A stretch of DNA of 64,000 nt from 66-474 sp035606235 (lineage in GTDB: Bacteria; Pseudomonadota; Gammaproteobacteria; Xanthomonadales; Rhodanobacteraceae): the NCBI GenBank assembly GCA_035606235.1, contig DATNFU010000016.1, positions 1 to 64,000 on the forward strand. The letters are read 5' to 3'. The translations under genes were made by a program, and so were the position numbers. Numbering within the stretch: the first letter of the stretch is position 1; every line of letters begins with the position of its first letter. Below the pieces are notes generated by a model. That model was given only the letters and a program-made list of their open reading frames with translations. It had not been told where the DNA came from and searched no databases. Positions 8,678 to 16,595 of this stretch are shown here, piece after piece.

Positions 8678-8697
8678 ATCCCGGCGTTCGCCGGGAT
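8678..8697. repeat. REP-like palindrome
   Basis: Perfect 8-bp arms, ATCCCGGC and GCCGGGAT, around the loop GTTC. It lies between the guaA stop and the tadA start. It matches the palindromes at 13097, 13458, 48054 and 62386 and may stabilise or end the guaA transcript. Confidence 0.75.
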
Positions 8698-8712
8698 GAC
8701 AAGCCGTCAGCA

Positions 8713-10272
8713 TCACTCCCACTCGATGGTCGCGGGAGGCTTGCCGCTGATGTCGTAGACGACCCGCGAGATGCCGCGCAGTTCGTTGATGATGCGCAAT
8801 GACACGCGTTCCAGGAATTCGTACGGCAGGTGCGCCCAGCGGGCGGTCATGAAATCGATCGTCTGCACCGCGCGCAAAGCGATCACCCATTCGTAGGCGC
8901 GGCCATCGCCGACTACGCCGACCGACTTCACCGGCAGGAACACCGCGAAGGCCTGGCTGACTTCGTCGTACAAATTTGCGCTGCGCAGTTCCTCGATGAA
9001 GATGCGATCGGCCTGCGCCAGCAATTGCGCGTACTCAGGTTTGACTTCGCCGAGGATGCGTACGCCCAGCCCCGGGCCGGGAAACGGATGGCGATACACC
9101 ATCTCGCGCGGCAGGCCCAGTTCCACGCCGATACGGCGGACCTCGTCCTTGAACAGTTCGCGCAGCGGTTCGAGCAAACGCAAGTTCATTTTTTCCGGCA
9201 AGCCGCCGACGTTGTGGTGCGACTTGATCACGTGCGCCTTGCCGGTGCTCGAACCCGCCGACTCGATCACGTCCGGATAGATCGTGCCCTGCGCCAGCCA
9301 CTGCACGCCTTGCAGCTTGTGCGCTTCCTCGTCGAACACTTCGACGAACAACTTGCCGATCACTTTGCGCTTGGCTTCCGGGTCGCTGACGCCGGCCAGC
9401 GCGGCATAGAAGCGTTCGGCGGCATCCACGCGGATCACGCGCACGCCCATGTGGCGCGCCATCGTGTCCATCACCTGGTCGCCCTCGCCCGCGCGCAGCA
9501 GGCCGGTGTCCACGAATACGCAGGTCAACTGGTCGCCGATCGCTTTCTCGAGCAATGCGGCGACAACGGATGAGTCCACGCCGCCTGACAAACCTAGCAG
9601 CACCTTGTCGCTGCCGACCTGCGCGCGCACCCGCGCGACCGCGTCCTCGATGATGTTGGCCGAGGTCCACAGCGTGGCGCAATCGCAGATGTCCACTACG
9701 AACCGGCGCAGAATCTCCGCACCGTGCTTCGTGTGCGTCACTTCGGGGTGGAACTGGATGCCGTAGCGACGGTTGGCTTCGTCCACTGCGGCAGCGATCG
9801 GCACGCTCTCGGTGGATGCGATCAGTTCGAAACCCGGCGGCAGCGCCGTGACGCGGTCGCCGTGCGACATCCACACATCCTGCGGCGCATCGTTGATTTC
9901 CAGCCCGCTCAGCAGTTTCGATGGGCGCACCGGCTTGATCTTCGCATGACCGTATTCACGCGCATGGCCGCCCTCGACCTTGCCGCCCAGTTGCAGCGCC
10001 ATCGCCTGCAGGCCGTAGCAGATGCCGAGGATTGGCGTGCCGAGCGCGAACACCTGGTCGGCGATGCGCGGCGCATTGGCCTCGATCGCCGATTCCGGGC
10101 TGCCCGACAGGATCACGCCTTTCGGCGCGAAGCGCGCAATCTCATCCGGCGCGTGATCCCAGGCCCACACCTCGCAGTAGACGCCGATCTCGCGCACCCG
10201 CCGCGCAATCAACTGCGTGTACTGCGAACCGAAATCGAGGATGAGGATTTTGTCGGTATGGAGGTTTTGCAT
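8713..10272 (-). CDS. guaA: GMP synthase (glutamine-hydrolysing)
   Basis: Converts XMP to GMP using ATP and the amide of glutamine, the last step of guanine nucleotide synthesis. The class I glutamine amidotransferase domain (about 1-195) has its nucleophile Cys85 in GICYGLQ and its His/Glu pair in FHPEVTH. The ATP-pyrophosphatase domain carries the PP-loop LSGGVDSSV. The C-terminal dimerisation domain ends in the typical PPATIEWE. The length of 519 residues is normal. The start was placed at MQNLH because the nearby upstream codons are not family-like. It is downstream of guaB on the same strand, separated by 120 bp with an inverted repeat. Confidence 0.97.
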   Translation of the reverse strand: MQNLHTDKILILDFGSQYTQLIARRVREIGVYCEVWAWDHAPDEIARFAPKGVILSGSPESAIEANAPRIADQVFALGTPILGICYGLQAMALQLGGKVEGGHAREYGHAKIKPVRPSKLLSGLEINDAPQDVWMSHGDRVTALPPGFELIASTESVPIAAAVDEANRRYGIQFHPEVTHTKHGAEILRRFVVDICDCATLWTSANIIEDAVARVRAQVGSDKVLLGLSGGVDSSVVAALLEKAIGDQLTCVFVDTGLLRAGEGDQVMDTMARHMGVRVIRVDAAERFYAALAGVSDPEAKRKVIGKLFVEVFDEEAHKLQGVQWLAQGTIYPDVIESAGSSTGKAHVIKSHHNVGGLPEKMNLRLLEPLRELFKDEVRRIGVELGLPREMVYRHPFPGPGLGVRILGEVKPEYAQLLAQADRIFIEELRSANLYDEVSQAFAVFLPVKSVGVVGDGRAYEWVIALRAVQTIDFMTARWAHLPYEFLERVSLRIINELRGISRVVYDISGKPPATIEWE

Positions 10273-10280
10273 GAAGTGGA

Positions 10281-10371
10281 AGTGGGAAATGGGGAAAGCG
10301 GTTTCGACGGCAAGCATGGTGGCTACGGGAATGCGATTACCAATGTTTACGCGGAACTTCCATTTCCCACT
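10281..10371 (-). promoter_or_regulatory. Inverted repeat in the guaB-guaA spacer
   Basis: Two perfectly complementary 12-base arms, AGTGGGAAATGG (10281-10292) and CCATTTCCCACT (10360-10371), are separated by 67 bases. Together they span most of the 120-bp gap between guaB and guaA. In the transcript they would fold into a long stem just before the guaA start, so a role in guaA translation or differential mRNA stability is possible. No known riboswitch class was recognised. Confidence 0.5.
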
Positions 10372-10392
10372 CCGTGCTCCTCACTTCAGCGT

Positions 10393-11847
10393 TTAATCCA
10401 TCCGGTAATTCGGTGCTTCTTTCGTAATCTGCACATCGTGCACATGCGCTTCGCGGATGCCCGCGCCGGTCACGCGCACGAACTGCGGCTTGCTGCGCAT
10501 GGCTTCGATGTTTGCGCAACCGCAGTAACCCATGGAGGCGCGCAGGCCGCCGATCAATTGATGGACGATGCTGCGCAGCGGCCCGCGATAAGGCACGCGG
10601 CCTTCGATACCTTCCGGCACCAGTTTGTCGGCATCGGCTTCATCCTGGAAATAACGATCGGAGGAACCTTTTTGCATGGCGCCCAGCGAGCCCATGCCGC
10701 GATAGCTCTTGTAGGAGCGGCCCTGATAAAGCTCGACCTCGCCGGGGGCTTCTTCGGTGCCGGCAAACATCGAACCCAGCATGACGGTGGAAGCGCCCGC
10801 GGCGATGGCTTTGGCGACGTCGCCGGAATAGCGGATGCCGCCATCGGCGATCAGCGGGATTTCATCCTGCAACGCGTCGGCCACCATCGCGATCGCGGTG
10901 ATCTGCGGCACGCCCACGCCGGCGACGATGCGGGTGGTGCAGATGGAACCGGGGCCCACGCCCACCTTCACCGCATCCGCGCCGACATCGCGCAATGCGC
11001 GCGCGGCATCCGCGGTGACGATGTTGCCGGCGATCAGTTGCACGTGCGGAAAGTTCTTCTTCACCCATGCGACGCGATCGAGCACGCCCTGCGAATGACC
11101 GTGCGCGGTGTCCACCACGATCACGTCCACGCCGGCTTCGCTTAGCGCGATCACGCGCGCTTCGGTGTCGCCACCCACACCGACCGCCGCGCCCACGCGC
11201 AGCCGTTCGTGATCGTCTTTTGCAGAATGCGGATTGTCGCGCGCCTTCTGGATGTCCTTGACGGTGATCAGCCCGCGCAACTCGAACGCGTCGTTGACCA
11301 CCAGCACCTTCTCGATGCGATGCTTGTGCAGCAGTGCGATGACTTCGTCCTCGCCGGCACCTTCCTTCACCGTGACCAGCTTGTCCTTGCGGGTCATGAT
11401 GTTCCTGACCGGATCGTCCGGTTTCTTCTCGAAGCGCAGATCGCGCGAAGTAACGATGCCGACCAGCTTGCCGTCCTCGACCACCGGCACGCCGGAGATG
11501 TTGTTGGAATGGGTGATCTGCATGACCTGGCCGATGGAGGTCAGCGGGCCGACTGTGAGCGGGTCGCGGATCACGCCGGCCTCGAACTTCTTCACCAGCC
11601 GCACTTCCGCCGCCTGGCGCTCCAGATCCATGTTCTTGTGGATGATTCCGATGCCGCCGGTTTGCGCCATGGTGATGGCGAGGCGCGCTTCGGTGACGGT
11701 GTCCATCGCGGAGGACACCACGGGGATGTTCAGGCGGATCGAGCGGGTCAGGCGCGTGCTGGTGTCGACGTCGCGCGGCAGGACACTCGAATGGGCGGGA
11801 ACGAGGTAAACGTCGTCGTAGGTCAGAGCCTCGGCGAGGATGCGCAT
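10393..11847 (-). CDS. guaB: IMP dehydrogenase
   Basis: Oxidises IMP to XMP with NAD, the committed step toward GMP. The 484-residue protein has the normal layout. The TIM barrel opens with LTYDDVYLVP. A CBS pair (Bateman module, about 95-205) is inserted and is known in the family to bind purine nucleotides. The catalytic loop is GVGPGSICTTRIV, with the active-site Cys. The flap and C-terminal region carry the RYFQ-type motif. The first gene of a guaBA operon, it ends 120 bp before guaA. Confidence 0.97.
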   Translation of the reverse strand: MRILAEALTYDDVYLVPAHSSVLPRDVDTSTRLTRSIRLNIPVVSSAMDTVTEARLAITMAQTGGIGIIHKNMDLERQAAEVRLVKKFEAGVIRDPLTVGPLTSIGQVMQITHSNNISGVPVVEDGKLVGIVTSRDLRFEKKPDDPVRNIMTRKDKLVTVKEGAGEDEVIALLHKHRIEKVLVVNDAFELRGLITVKDIQKARDNPHSAKDDHERLRVGAAVGVGGDTEARVIALSEAGVDVIVVDTAHGHSQGVLDRVAWVKKNFPHVQLIAGNIVTADAARALRDVGADAVKVGVGPGSICTTRIVAGVGVPQITAIAMVADALQDEIPLIADGGIRYSGDVAKAIAAGASTVMLGSMFAGTEEAPGEVELYQGRSYKSYRGMGSLGAMQKGSSDRYFQDEADADKLVPEGIEGRVPYRGPLRSIVHQLIGGLRASMGYCGCANIEAMRSKPQFVRVTGAGIREAHVHDVQITKEAPNYRMD

Positions 11848-11931
11848 GGCTGGTTCCGGTGGAGCAATGCGCGATTATACGCCGTGCCTTGCTGGCTTGC
11901 AGCCTGGCCGGCATGCCCGACAATGGCGCCC

Positions 11932-12159
11932 ATGGCGCGGATCATCGAAATCAAGGTCAAGCCGAATGCGCGCATCAGCGTGTTGGAACGGATCGAAAAC
12001 GGCATCTGGCGCGCGCAGCTGAAATCGCCGCCGGTGGACGGCAAGGCCAATGCGGAACTGGTTGCGCTGGTCGCCGCGCAATTTGGTTGTCCCAAGTCGG
12101 CGGTGACGATCAAGTCCGGCACGAGCGGCCGGACCAAGCGGGTCAGGATCGAAGATTAA
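11932..12159 (+). CDS. DUF167 (YggU) family protein
   Basis: A 75-residue protein of the DUF167/YggU family: VKPNAR near the start, SPPVDGKANAELVALVA in the middle and SGTSGRTKRVRI at the end. This is a small alpha/beta fold of unknown biochemical role. An in-frame ATG at 11923 would add three residues. It is divergent from guaB (84 bp between starts) and its stop lies 5 bp from the folD stop, so it converges on folD. Confidence 0.85.
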   Translation: MARIIEIKVKPNARISVLERIENGIWRAQLKSPPVDGKANAELVALVAAQFGCPKSAVTIKSGTSGRTKRVRIED

Positions 12160-12164
12160 ACACG

Positions 12165-13037
12165 CTACGCGGCATCCATGGCCTGCGCGGCTTCCAAAGT
12201 ATTCTCCATCAGCGTGGCCACGGTCATCGGACCGACGCCACCCGGCACCGGCGTGATCCAGGAGGCGCGCTGGGCCGCTTCATCGAATTCCACATCGCCA
12301 ACCAGCCGGCCGTCGTCCATGCGGTTGATGCCGACATCGATGACCACCGCGCCGGGTTTGATCCAGTCCCCCTTGATGATGCCGGGCCTGCCGACCGCGG
12401 CGATCACGATGTCGCCCTGGCGCACGTAGTGATCCAGACCTTGCGTGAACTTGTGGCAGCACGTCGTCGTGCAACCGGCGATCAGCAATTCCAGTGCGAG
12501 TGGGCGGCCGACGTGATTGGACACGCCGACCACCACCGCATGTTGGCCGCGCACCGGGCGATCGGTGTGCGCCAGCAGCGTCATCACGCCTTTCGGCGTG
12601 CACGGACGCAGGCCGAATCGGCGCAGCGCCAGGTGGCCGAGGTTGACCGCGCTGAAACCGTCCACGTCCTTGCGTGACTCAATGCGATCGATCAGCGCAC
12701 TGGCGTTGATGTGTTCCGGCAACGGCAACTGCACGAGTATTCCGTGCACCGACGGATCCGCGTTGAGCTCGTCTATCAGTGCGTACAGCTCCTGCTGCTG
12801 CGTATCCGCAGGCAGGTCGTAGTCAAATGATTTGAAACCGACTTGCCTGCAGGCACGGCGCTTGTTTTTCACGTACACGTTGGAGGCCGGATCGGCGCCG
12901 ACCAGCACCACCGCCAAACCCGGTGCGCGTTTGCCTTGCGCGACACGCCCCTGAACTCCGGTGCGCACGCGCGCGAGCACGTCATCGGCGATGCGGCGGC
13001 CATCCAGGATGCGTGCGCTGGGCGTATGATCGGGCAT
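12165..13037 (-). CDS. folD: Bifunctional methylenetetrahydrofolate dehydrogenase/cyclohydrolase
   Basis: Interconverts 5,10-methylene-, methenyl- and 10-formyl-tetrahydrofolate with NADP. The 290-residue protein shows the catalytic YVKNKRRACRQVG segment (Tyr and Lys), the ILVQLPLPEHI substrate strand, and the PGGVGPMTVATLM signature near the C-terminus. The ATG at 13037 is used because the longer frame runs through a REP-like palindrome, which translates as the familiar WVPACAGMT artefact. It supplies one-carbon units for purine synthesis, in keeping with guaBA nearby. Confidence 0.96.
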   Translation of the reverse strand: MPDHTPSARILDGRRIADDVLARVRTGVQGRVAQGKRAPGLAVVLVGADPASNVYVKNKRRACRQVGFKSFDYDLPADTQQQELYALIDELNADPSVHGILVQLPLPEHINASALIDRIESRKDVDGFSAVNLGHLALRRFGLRPCTPKGVMTLLAHTDRPVRGQHAVVVGVSNHVGRPLALELLIAGCTTTCCHKFTQGLDHYVRQGDIVIAAVGRPGIIKGDWIKPGAVVIDVGINRMDDGRLVGDVEFDEAAQRASWITPVPGGVGPMTVATLMENTLEAAQAMDAA

Positions 13038-13096
13038 GAGCGGCGACGCGGGTTCGGAGCGAACGCGCATTGTCGCTGATCTTTCCCTTGACGTCA

Positions 13097-13114
13097 TTCC
13101 GGCGCAAGCCGGAA
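13097..13114. repeat. REP-like palindrome
   Basis: TTCCGGC and GCCGGAA arms (7 bp, perfect) around GCAA, inside GTCATTCCGGC..GCCGGAACCCAGTGA. It lies between the divergent folD and DUF1244 gene starts. Confidence 0.75.
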
Positions 13115-13131
13115 CCCAGTGACTTCCGCCC

Positions 13132-13431
13132 ATGAATTCCCTCGATCGCACCGAACTCGAAGCTGCCGCGTTCCGCCGACTGCTGAAGCACCTCAACCAG
13201 GATCGCAACGATGTGCAGAACATCGACCTGATGATCCTGGCCGGCTTCTGCCGAAACTGCCTCGCCGATTGGTACCGCGAAGCGGCGGCCGAGCGCGGTG
13301 TGGAGGTTGGCAAGGATGAGGCGCGCGAGGCGATCTACGGCATGCCGTTCGCCGAATGGAAAGTGAAGCATCAGAAAGACGCTACGCCGGAACAGTTGGC
13401 GGCGTTCGAAAGGGCACAGAAGCGCATTTGA
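13132..13431 (+). CDS. DUF1244 domain protein
   Basis: A 99-residue protein matching the DUF1244 family, small helical proteins common in proteobacteria with no assigned biochemical role. Typical features are the N-terminal FRRLLKHL helix, the NIDLMILAGFCRNCLADWY core with its two Cys residues, and the YGMPFAEWK motif. It is divergent from folD, with a REP-like palindrome between them, and converges on the MoeB-type gene across a second REP-like palindrome. Confidence 0.88.
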   Translation: MNSLDRTELEAAAFRRLLKHLNQDRNDVQNIDLMILAGFCRNCLADWYREAAAERGVEVGKDEAREAIYGMPFAEWKVKHQKDATPEQLAAFERAQKRI

Positions 13432-13457
13432 TTTCGCGGGCGCTCCTACCCAAGCAG

Positions 13458-13489
13458 ATTCCGGGTTCCGCCTTCGGCGACCCCGGAAT
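13458..13489. repeat. REP-like palindrome between convergent genes
   Basis: ATTCCGGG and CCCCGGAAT arms enclose an inner CGCC/GGCG pair. It sits between the stops of the DUF1244 gene and the MoeB gene, where a bidirectional terminator would be expected, but it has no T-tract. Confidence 0.65.
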
Positions 13490-13499
13490 GAAGGCGTTG

Positions 13500-14633
13500 T
13501 TACTTCGCCGCACTACAGAGCTTTTCGTAATCCACATATCCCGGAAACGCCCTGCCCGGCGCGCACACGGGACATTCCGGATCGGGTGCGAGGCGTGTTT
13601 CACGGAAGCGCATGGCGAGCGCGTCGAACATAAGCAGCCGACCGGTGAGCGGCTCGCCGATGCCGAGAATCAATTTCAATACTTCGGTCGCCTGCAACAT
13701 GCCGATCACGCCAGGCAACACGCCGAGCACACCCGCTTCGGAGCAATTGGGTGCGGCTTCCGGCGGCGGCGGTTGCGGGAACAGGCAGCGGTAGCACGGC
13801 GCGATTCCGCGCTGGCGGCCCGCATCAAACACGCTCACCTGCCCCTCGAAACGGTGCACCGCACCGTATACCAGCGGCTTCTGCAATTTTAAGCAGGCAT
13901 CGTTGAGCAGATAACGCACCGGAAAATTATCGGCGCCGTCCAGTACCACGTCGGCACCATCCAGCAGTTGCTCGACATTTTCCGAAGTGACGCGCTCAGC
14001 CAAACCGGCGATGCGCGTGCGTGGATTCAGCGCGGTCAGCGTGTGCGCGGCCGACTGCACTTTCGGCATGCCAACGCGGCCGTCGGTGTGCAGGATCTGC
14101 CGTTGCAGGTTGCTGCGATCCACGGTGTCGTTATCGGCGAGCACCAGCGTGCCAATGCCTGCGCCGGCGAGGTAAAACGCGGCCGGCGAACCCAGGCCGC
14201 CCGCGCCGACGATCACCACGCGCGCGTTTTCGAGTTTGCGCTGACCGTCTTCGCCCACTTCAGGCAGACGCAAGTGGCGCGAATAGCGATCGAAAAAATC
14301 CGCGTCTACACTTTCCGCTTCGGCCACGGGCAGGCCTTCCGCAATCCACAGCGCGGTACCGCCGGCCACGGAGATGACACAGGTGTAACCGAGCTGTTGC
14401 AAAACCTGCGCAGCCATCAGCGAACGCTGGCCGTGCGCGCAGATCGTGAGGATTTCGGTGTCGCGATCCGGCGCGATCTTCGCAATCCGCTGCGCGATTT
14501 CGCCACGCGGCAAGGCGATCGCGCCGGCGGCCATACCGGTCGCGTGTTCGAACGATTCGCGCACATCCAGCAGCAGCGCACCTGCGCGCTGGCGTTGCAG
14601 CGCTTCGCGCGGGGAGATTTCGCGGAGGATCAT
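13500..14633 (-). CDS. moeB: Rhodanese-MoeB fusion, molybdopterin-synthase adenylyltransferase
   Basis: A 377-residue two-domain protein. The N-terminal rhodanese domain (about 1-105) has the sulfur-carrying Cys in ICAHGQRS. The rest is a ThiF/MoeB E1-like domain: ATP site GAGGLGSPAAFYLAGAG, LQRQILH, DGADNFPVRYL, and zinc ligands in CYRCLFP and CPVCAPG. Such enzymes adenylate the C-terminal Gly-Gly of MoaD-type carriers, and the rhodanese may load sulfur on the carrier. In better-known MoeBR/MOCS3 proteins the rhodanese is C-terminal, so the order here is reversed. It lies 27 bp after the MobA-MoeA gene on the same strand, giving a molybdenum-cofactor operon, although no moaD/moaE is visible. 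Confidence 0.88.
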   Translation of the reverse strand: MILREISPREALQRQRAGALLLDVRESFEHATGMAAGAIALPRGEIAQRIAKIAPDRDTEILTICAHGQRSLMAAQVLQQLGYTCVISVAGGTALWIAEGLPVAEAESVDADFFDRYSRHLRLPEVGEDGQRKLENARVVIVGAGGLGSPAAFYLAGAGIGTLVLADNDTVDRSNLQRQILHTDGRVGMPKVQSAAHTLTALNPRTRIAGLAERVTSENVEQLLDGADVVLDGADNFPVRYLLNDACLKLQKPLVYGAVHRFEGQVSVFDAGRQRGIAPCYRCLFPQPPPPEAAPNCSEAGVLGVLPGVIGMLQATEVLKLILGIGEPLTGRLLMFDALAMRFRETRLAPDPECPVCAPGRAFPGYVDYEKLCSAAK

Positions 14634-14660
14634 CGGCGCATTATCGCCGGTTTGCCCAGC

Positions 14661-16508
14661 TCACGGCCAAACCGTCACCACCGCACCGCGATCGAGATCG
14701 CGCGCATCCTCGGGCAACAACACCAGCGCATCGGATTCCACCAGCCCACGTAACATGCCGGAGCCCTGTTTGCGGTGTGGCGTGGCCCACAGCACGCCTT
14801 CCGCATCGCAACTCAATGCGCAGCGCAGCAACTCGGCGCGTGCATGTTTCTTGTGCGCCGGTTCGGCCAGGCGCGCGCGGTGCACCTTCGCGGTGCTGCT
14901 TTCCGCGAGCAGCGCACGTAATGCGACGCGCACGAACACCTGAAACGTCACCGCCGCGGATACCGGATTGCCCGGCAGGCCGAAACACAGGCACGCGCCG
15001 ATCGCGCCGAGCAGCACCGGCATGCCTGGCTTGATGCGCACTTTGTGGAAATGAATCTCGCCAAGTTCGCCGAGCAGCGCCGGCAGATGGTCGGCCTCGC
15101 CCGCCGAAACGCCGCCGCTGCTGAGGATCAGATCCGCTTGCACCGCGGCATCCAGCAGCGCCGCGCGCAGTGCTTGCGGTTGGTCGCGCACGCTGACTCG
15201 CGAAACGACTTCCGCGCCGGCTTCCCGCAGCAATGCCGCGAGCATCACGCCGTTGGATTCGTGGATCTGACCGAAGCCAAGCGGCTGCCCGGTCGGAACC
15301 AGCTCGTCGCCGGTGACGATGACCGCGACGCGCGGCCTGCGCCGCACGCTCACCTGATCCACGCCCAATGCGGCGAGCACGCCGAGTTGCGCGGCATACA
15401 GGCGCAGGCCTGCGTTCAGCGCGAGATCGCCGGCAGCGAAATCCTCACCGGCCGTGCGTACATGGGCACTCGCCTTCTCGCCGGCTTGCACGAGCACGCG
15501 GCTTCCTTCCACGCGCACGTTTTCCTTGATGACCACGCTGTCGGCGCCAAGCGGCAGCGGCGCGCCGGTGGTGATGCGCACGCATTGGCCACCGCCGATC
15601 TGCGGCGCCGAAGTCGCCCCGGCGAACACGTCGCCGATCAGCTCGAACGCGCGCTCGCCCTGGTCCGGTAAATCGGCGCCGCGGAGTGCAAAGCCATCCA
15701 TCGCGGAATTGGCGAACGGCGGCAAGTCATGCGGTGCACGCACGTCTTCGGCCAGGACGCGGTTTTGCGCTTCAGCAAGCTCGACGCGCTCGACCGGCAG
15801 CCGATGCCGCACGCTGCGTGTGCGCACGATTTCCAGCGCCTGCTCCAGCGCAATGCGGGTTGGGTAGCCGGGTTGCTCGCAGGGATGCATGCGCTCGTAT
15901 TCGCAGAAATCATCCGGCGTGTTGAGATTGCGGAATGCTGACGCGCGGTCAGGGAAATCCACCGGCAGTGCGTCGATCTCGATATGCCAGCGCAAGGGCG
16001 AGGCGTGCACGCCGACCGCGTCGCGGGCGGATATCAGCAGTTGATCGCGGAATTTCAGCGAGTACAAGGCAAACAACGGCTGCACCCGGTGCGAGTCCTT
16101 CGCGTAGGCGCAGGCCGCATCGGGCGCGGCAAGCAGCGCCGCCCGCAGGCGCGCCAGCAAGTCGTCTGGCGGATCGGGACAATCTGCCGGCATGGTCAGC
16201 AGCCAGGAGCAATCCGCGAATCGCTCGGGCTCGCCCTCGACAATCAGCGCCAGCGCGGCGGCGACGCCGGCCAGCGGCCCGGCGTGACCCGGTATTTCAT
16301 CGCCGATCACTCGCGCATGCCGCGCGTAGTCGTCCTGGTTGCGGTTGGCGACGATCAGCAGCTCGTCGCATTGCCCGCGCAGCACTGAAAGCACGCGTTC
16401 GATGACGGGTTTCCCGTGCAGCGTCAGCAGACCCTTGTCCTGTCCGCCGACGCGCCGGCCAGCGCCGCCGGCCAGCACAATCCCCACGGTGCGTGATCCG
16501 GAATCCAT
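14661..16508 (-). CDS. MobA-MoeA fusion: Mo-cofactor guanylyltransferase and molybdenumtransferase
   Basis: A 615-residue fusion. Residues 1 to about 200 are MobA-like: VGIVLAGGAGRRVGGQDKGL is the nucleotide-binding signature, and MPADCP is the metal-binding Asp strand. Residues about 210-615 are MoeA: PPFANSAMDGFAL, RITTGAPLP, VIVTGDEL, SSGGVSAGEADH and GLPGNPVSAAVTF. MoeA inserts molybdate into adenylated molybdopterin and MobA adds GMP to give the bis-MGD cofactor, so consecutive late steps are joined. The start MDSGSR is preceded by GGGA at short spacing; longer starts would be non-homologous. Co-directional with the MoeB gene. Confidence 0.9.
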   Translation of the reverse strand: MDSGSRTVGIVLAGGAGRRVGGQDKGLLTLHGKPVIERVLSVLRGQCDELLIVANRNQDDYARHARVIGDEIPGHAGPLAGVAAALALIVEGEPERFADCSWLLTMPADCPDPPDDLLARLRAALLAAPDAACAYAKDSHRVQPLFALYSLKFRDQLLISARDAVGVHASPLRWHIEIDALPVDFPDRASAFRNLNTPDDFCEYERMHPCEQPGYPTRIALEQALEIVRTRSVRHRLPVERVELAEAQNRVLAEDVRAPHDLPPFANSAMDGFALRGADLPDQGERAFELIGDVFAGATSAPQIGGGQCVRITTGAPLPLGADSVVIKENVRVEGSRVLVQAGEKASAHVRTAGEDFAAGDLALNAGLRLYAAQLGVLAALGVDQVSVRRRPRVAVIVTGDELVPTGQPLGFGQIHESNGVMLAALLREAGAEVVSRVSVRDQPQALRAALLDAAVQADLILSSGGVSAGEADHLPALLGELGEIHFHKVRIKPGMPVLLGAIGACLCFGLPGNPVSAAVTFQVFVRVALRALLAESSTAKVHRARLAEPAHKKHARAELLRCALSCDAEGVLWATPHRKQGSGMLRGLVESDALVLLPEDARDLDRGAVVTVWP

Positions 16509-16534
16509 GTTTTCCCATCCGCTAATTTCGTGGC

Positions 16535-16550
16535 GCGGGTTGCAACCCGC
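16535..16550. repeat. Palindrome GCGGGTTGCAACCCGC
   Basis: A perfect 16-bp palindrome between the der stop and the mobA-moeA start. A related element, GGCGGGT-TGAA-ACCCGCC, occurs after infA at 50896-50913. Confidence 0.7.
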
Positions 16551-16595
16551 AGCCTGCCTTGCCAGACCAAGTCGGCGGATCAAGGGCCGCCCTGC

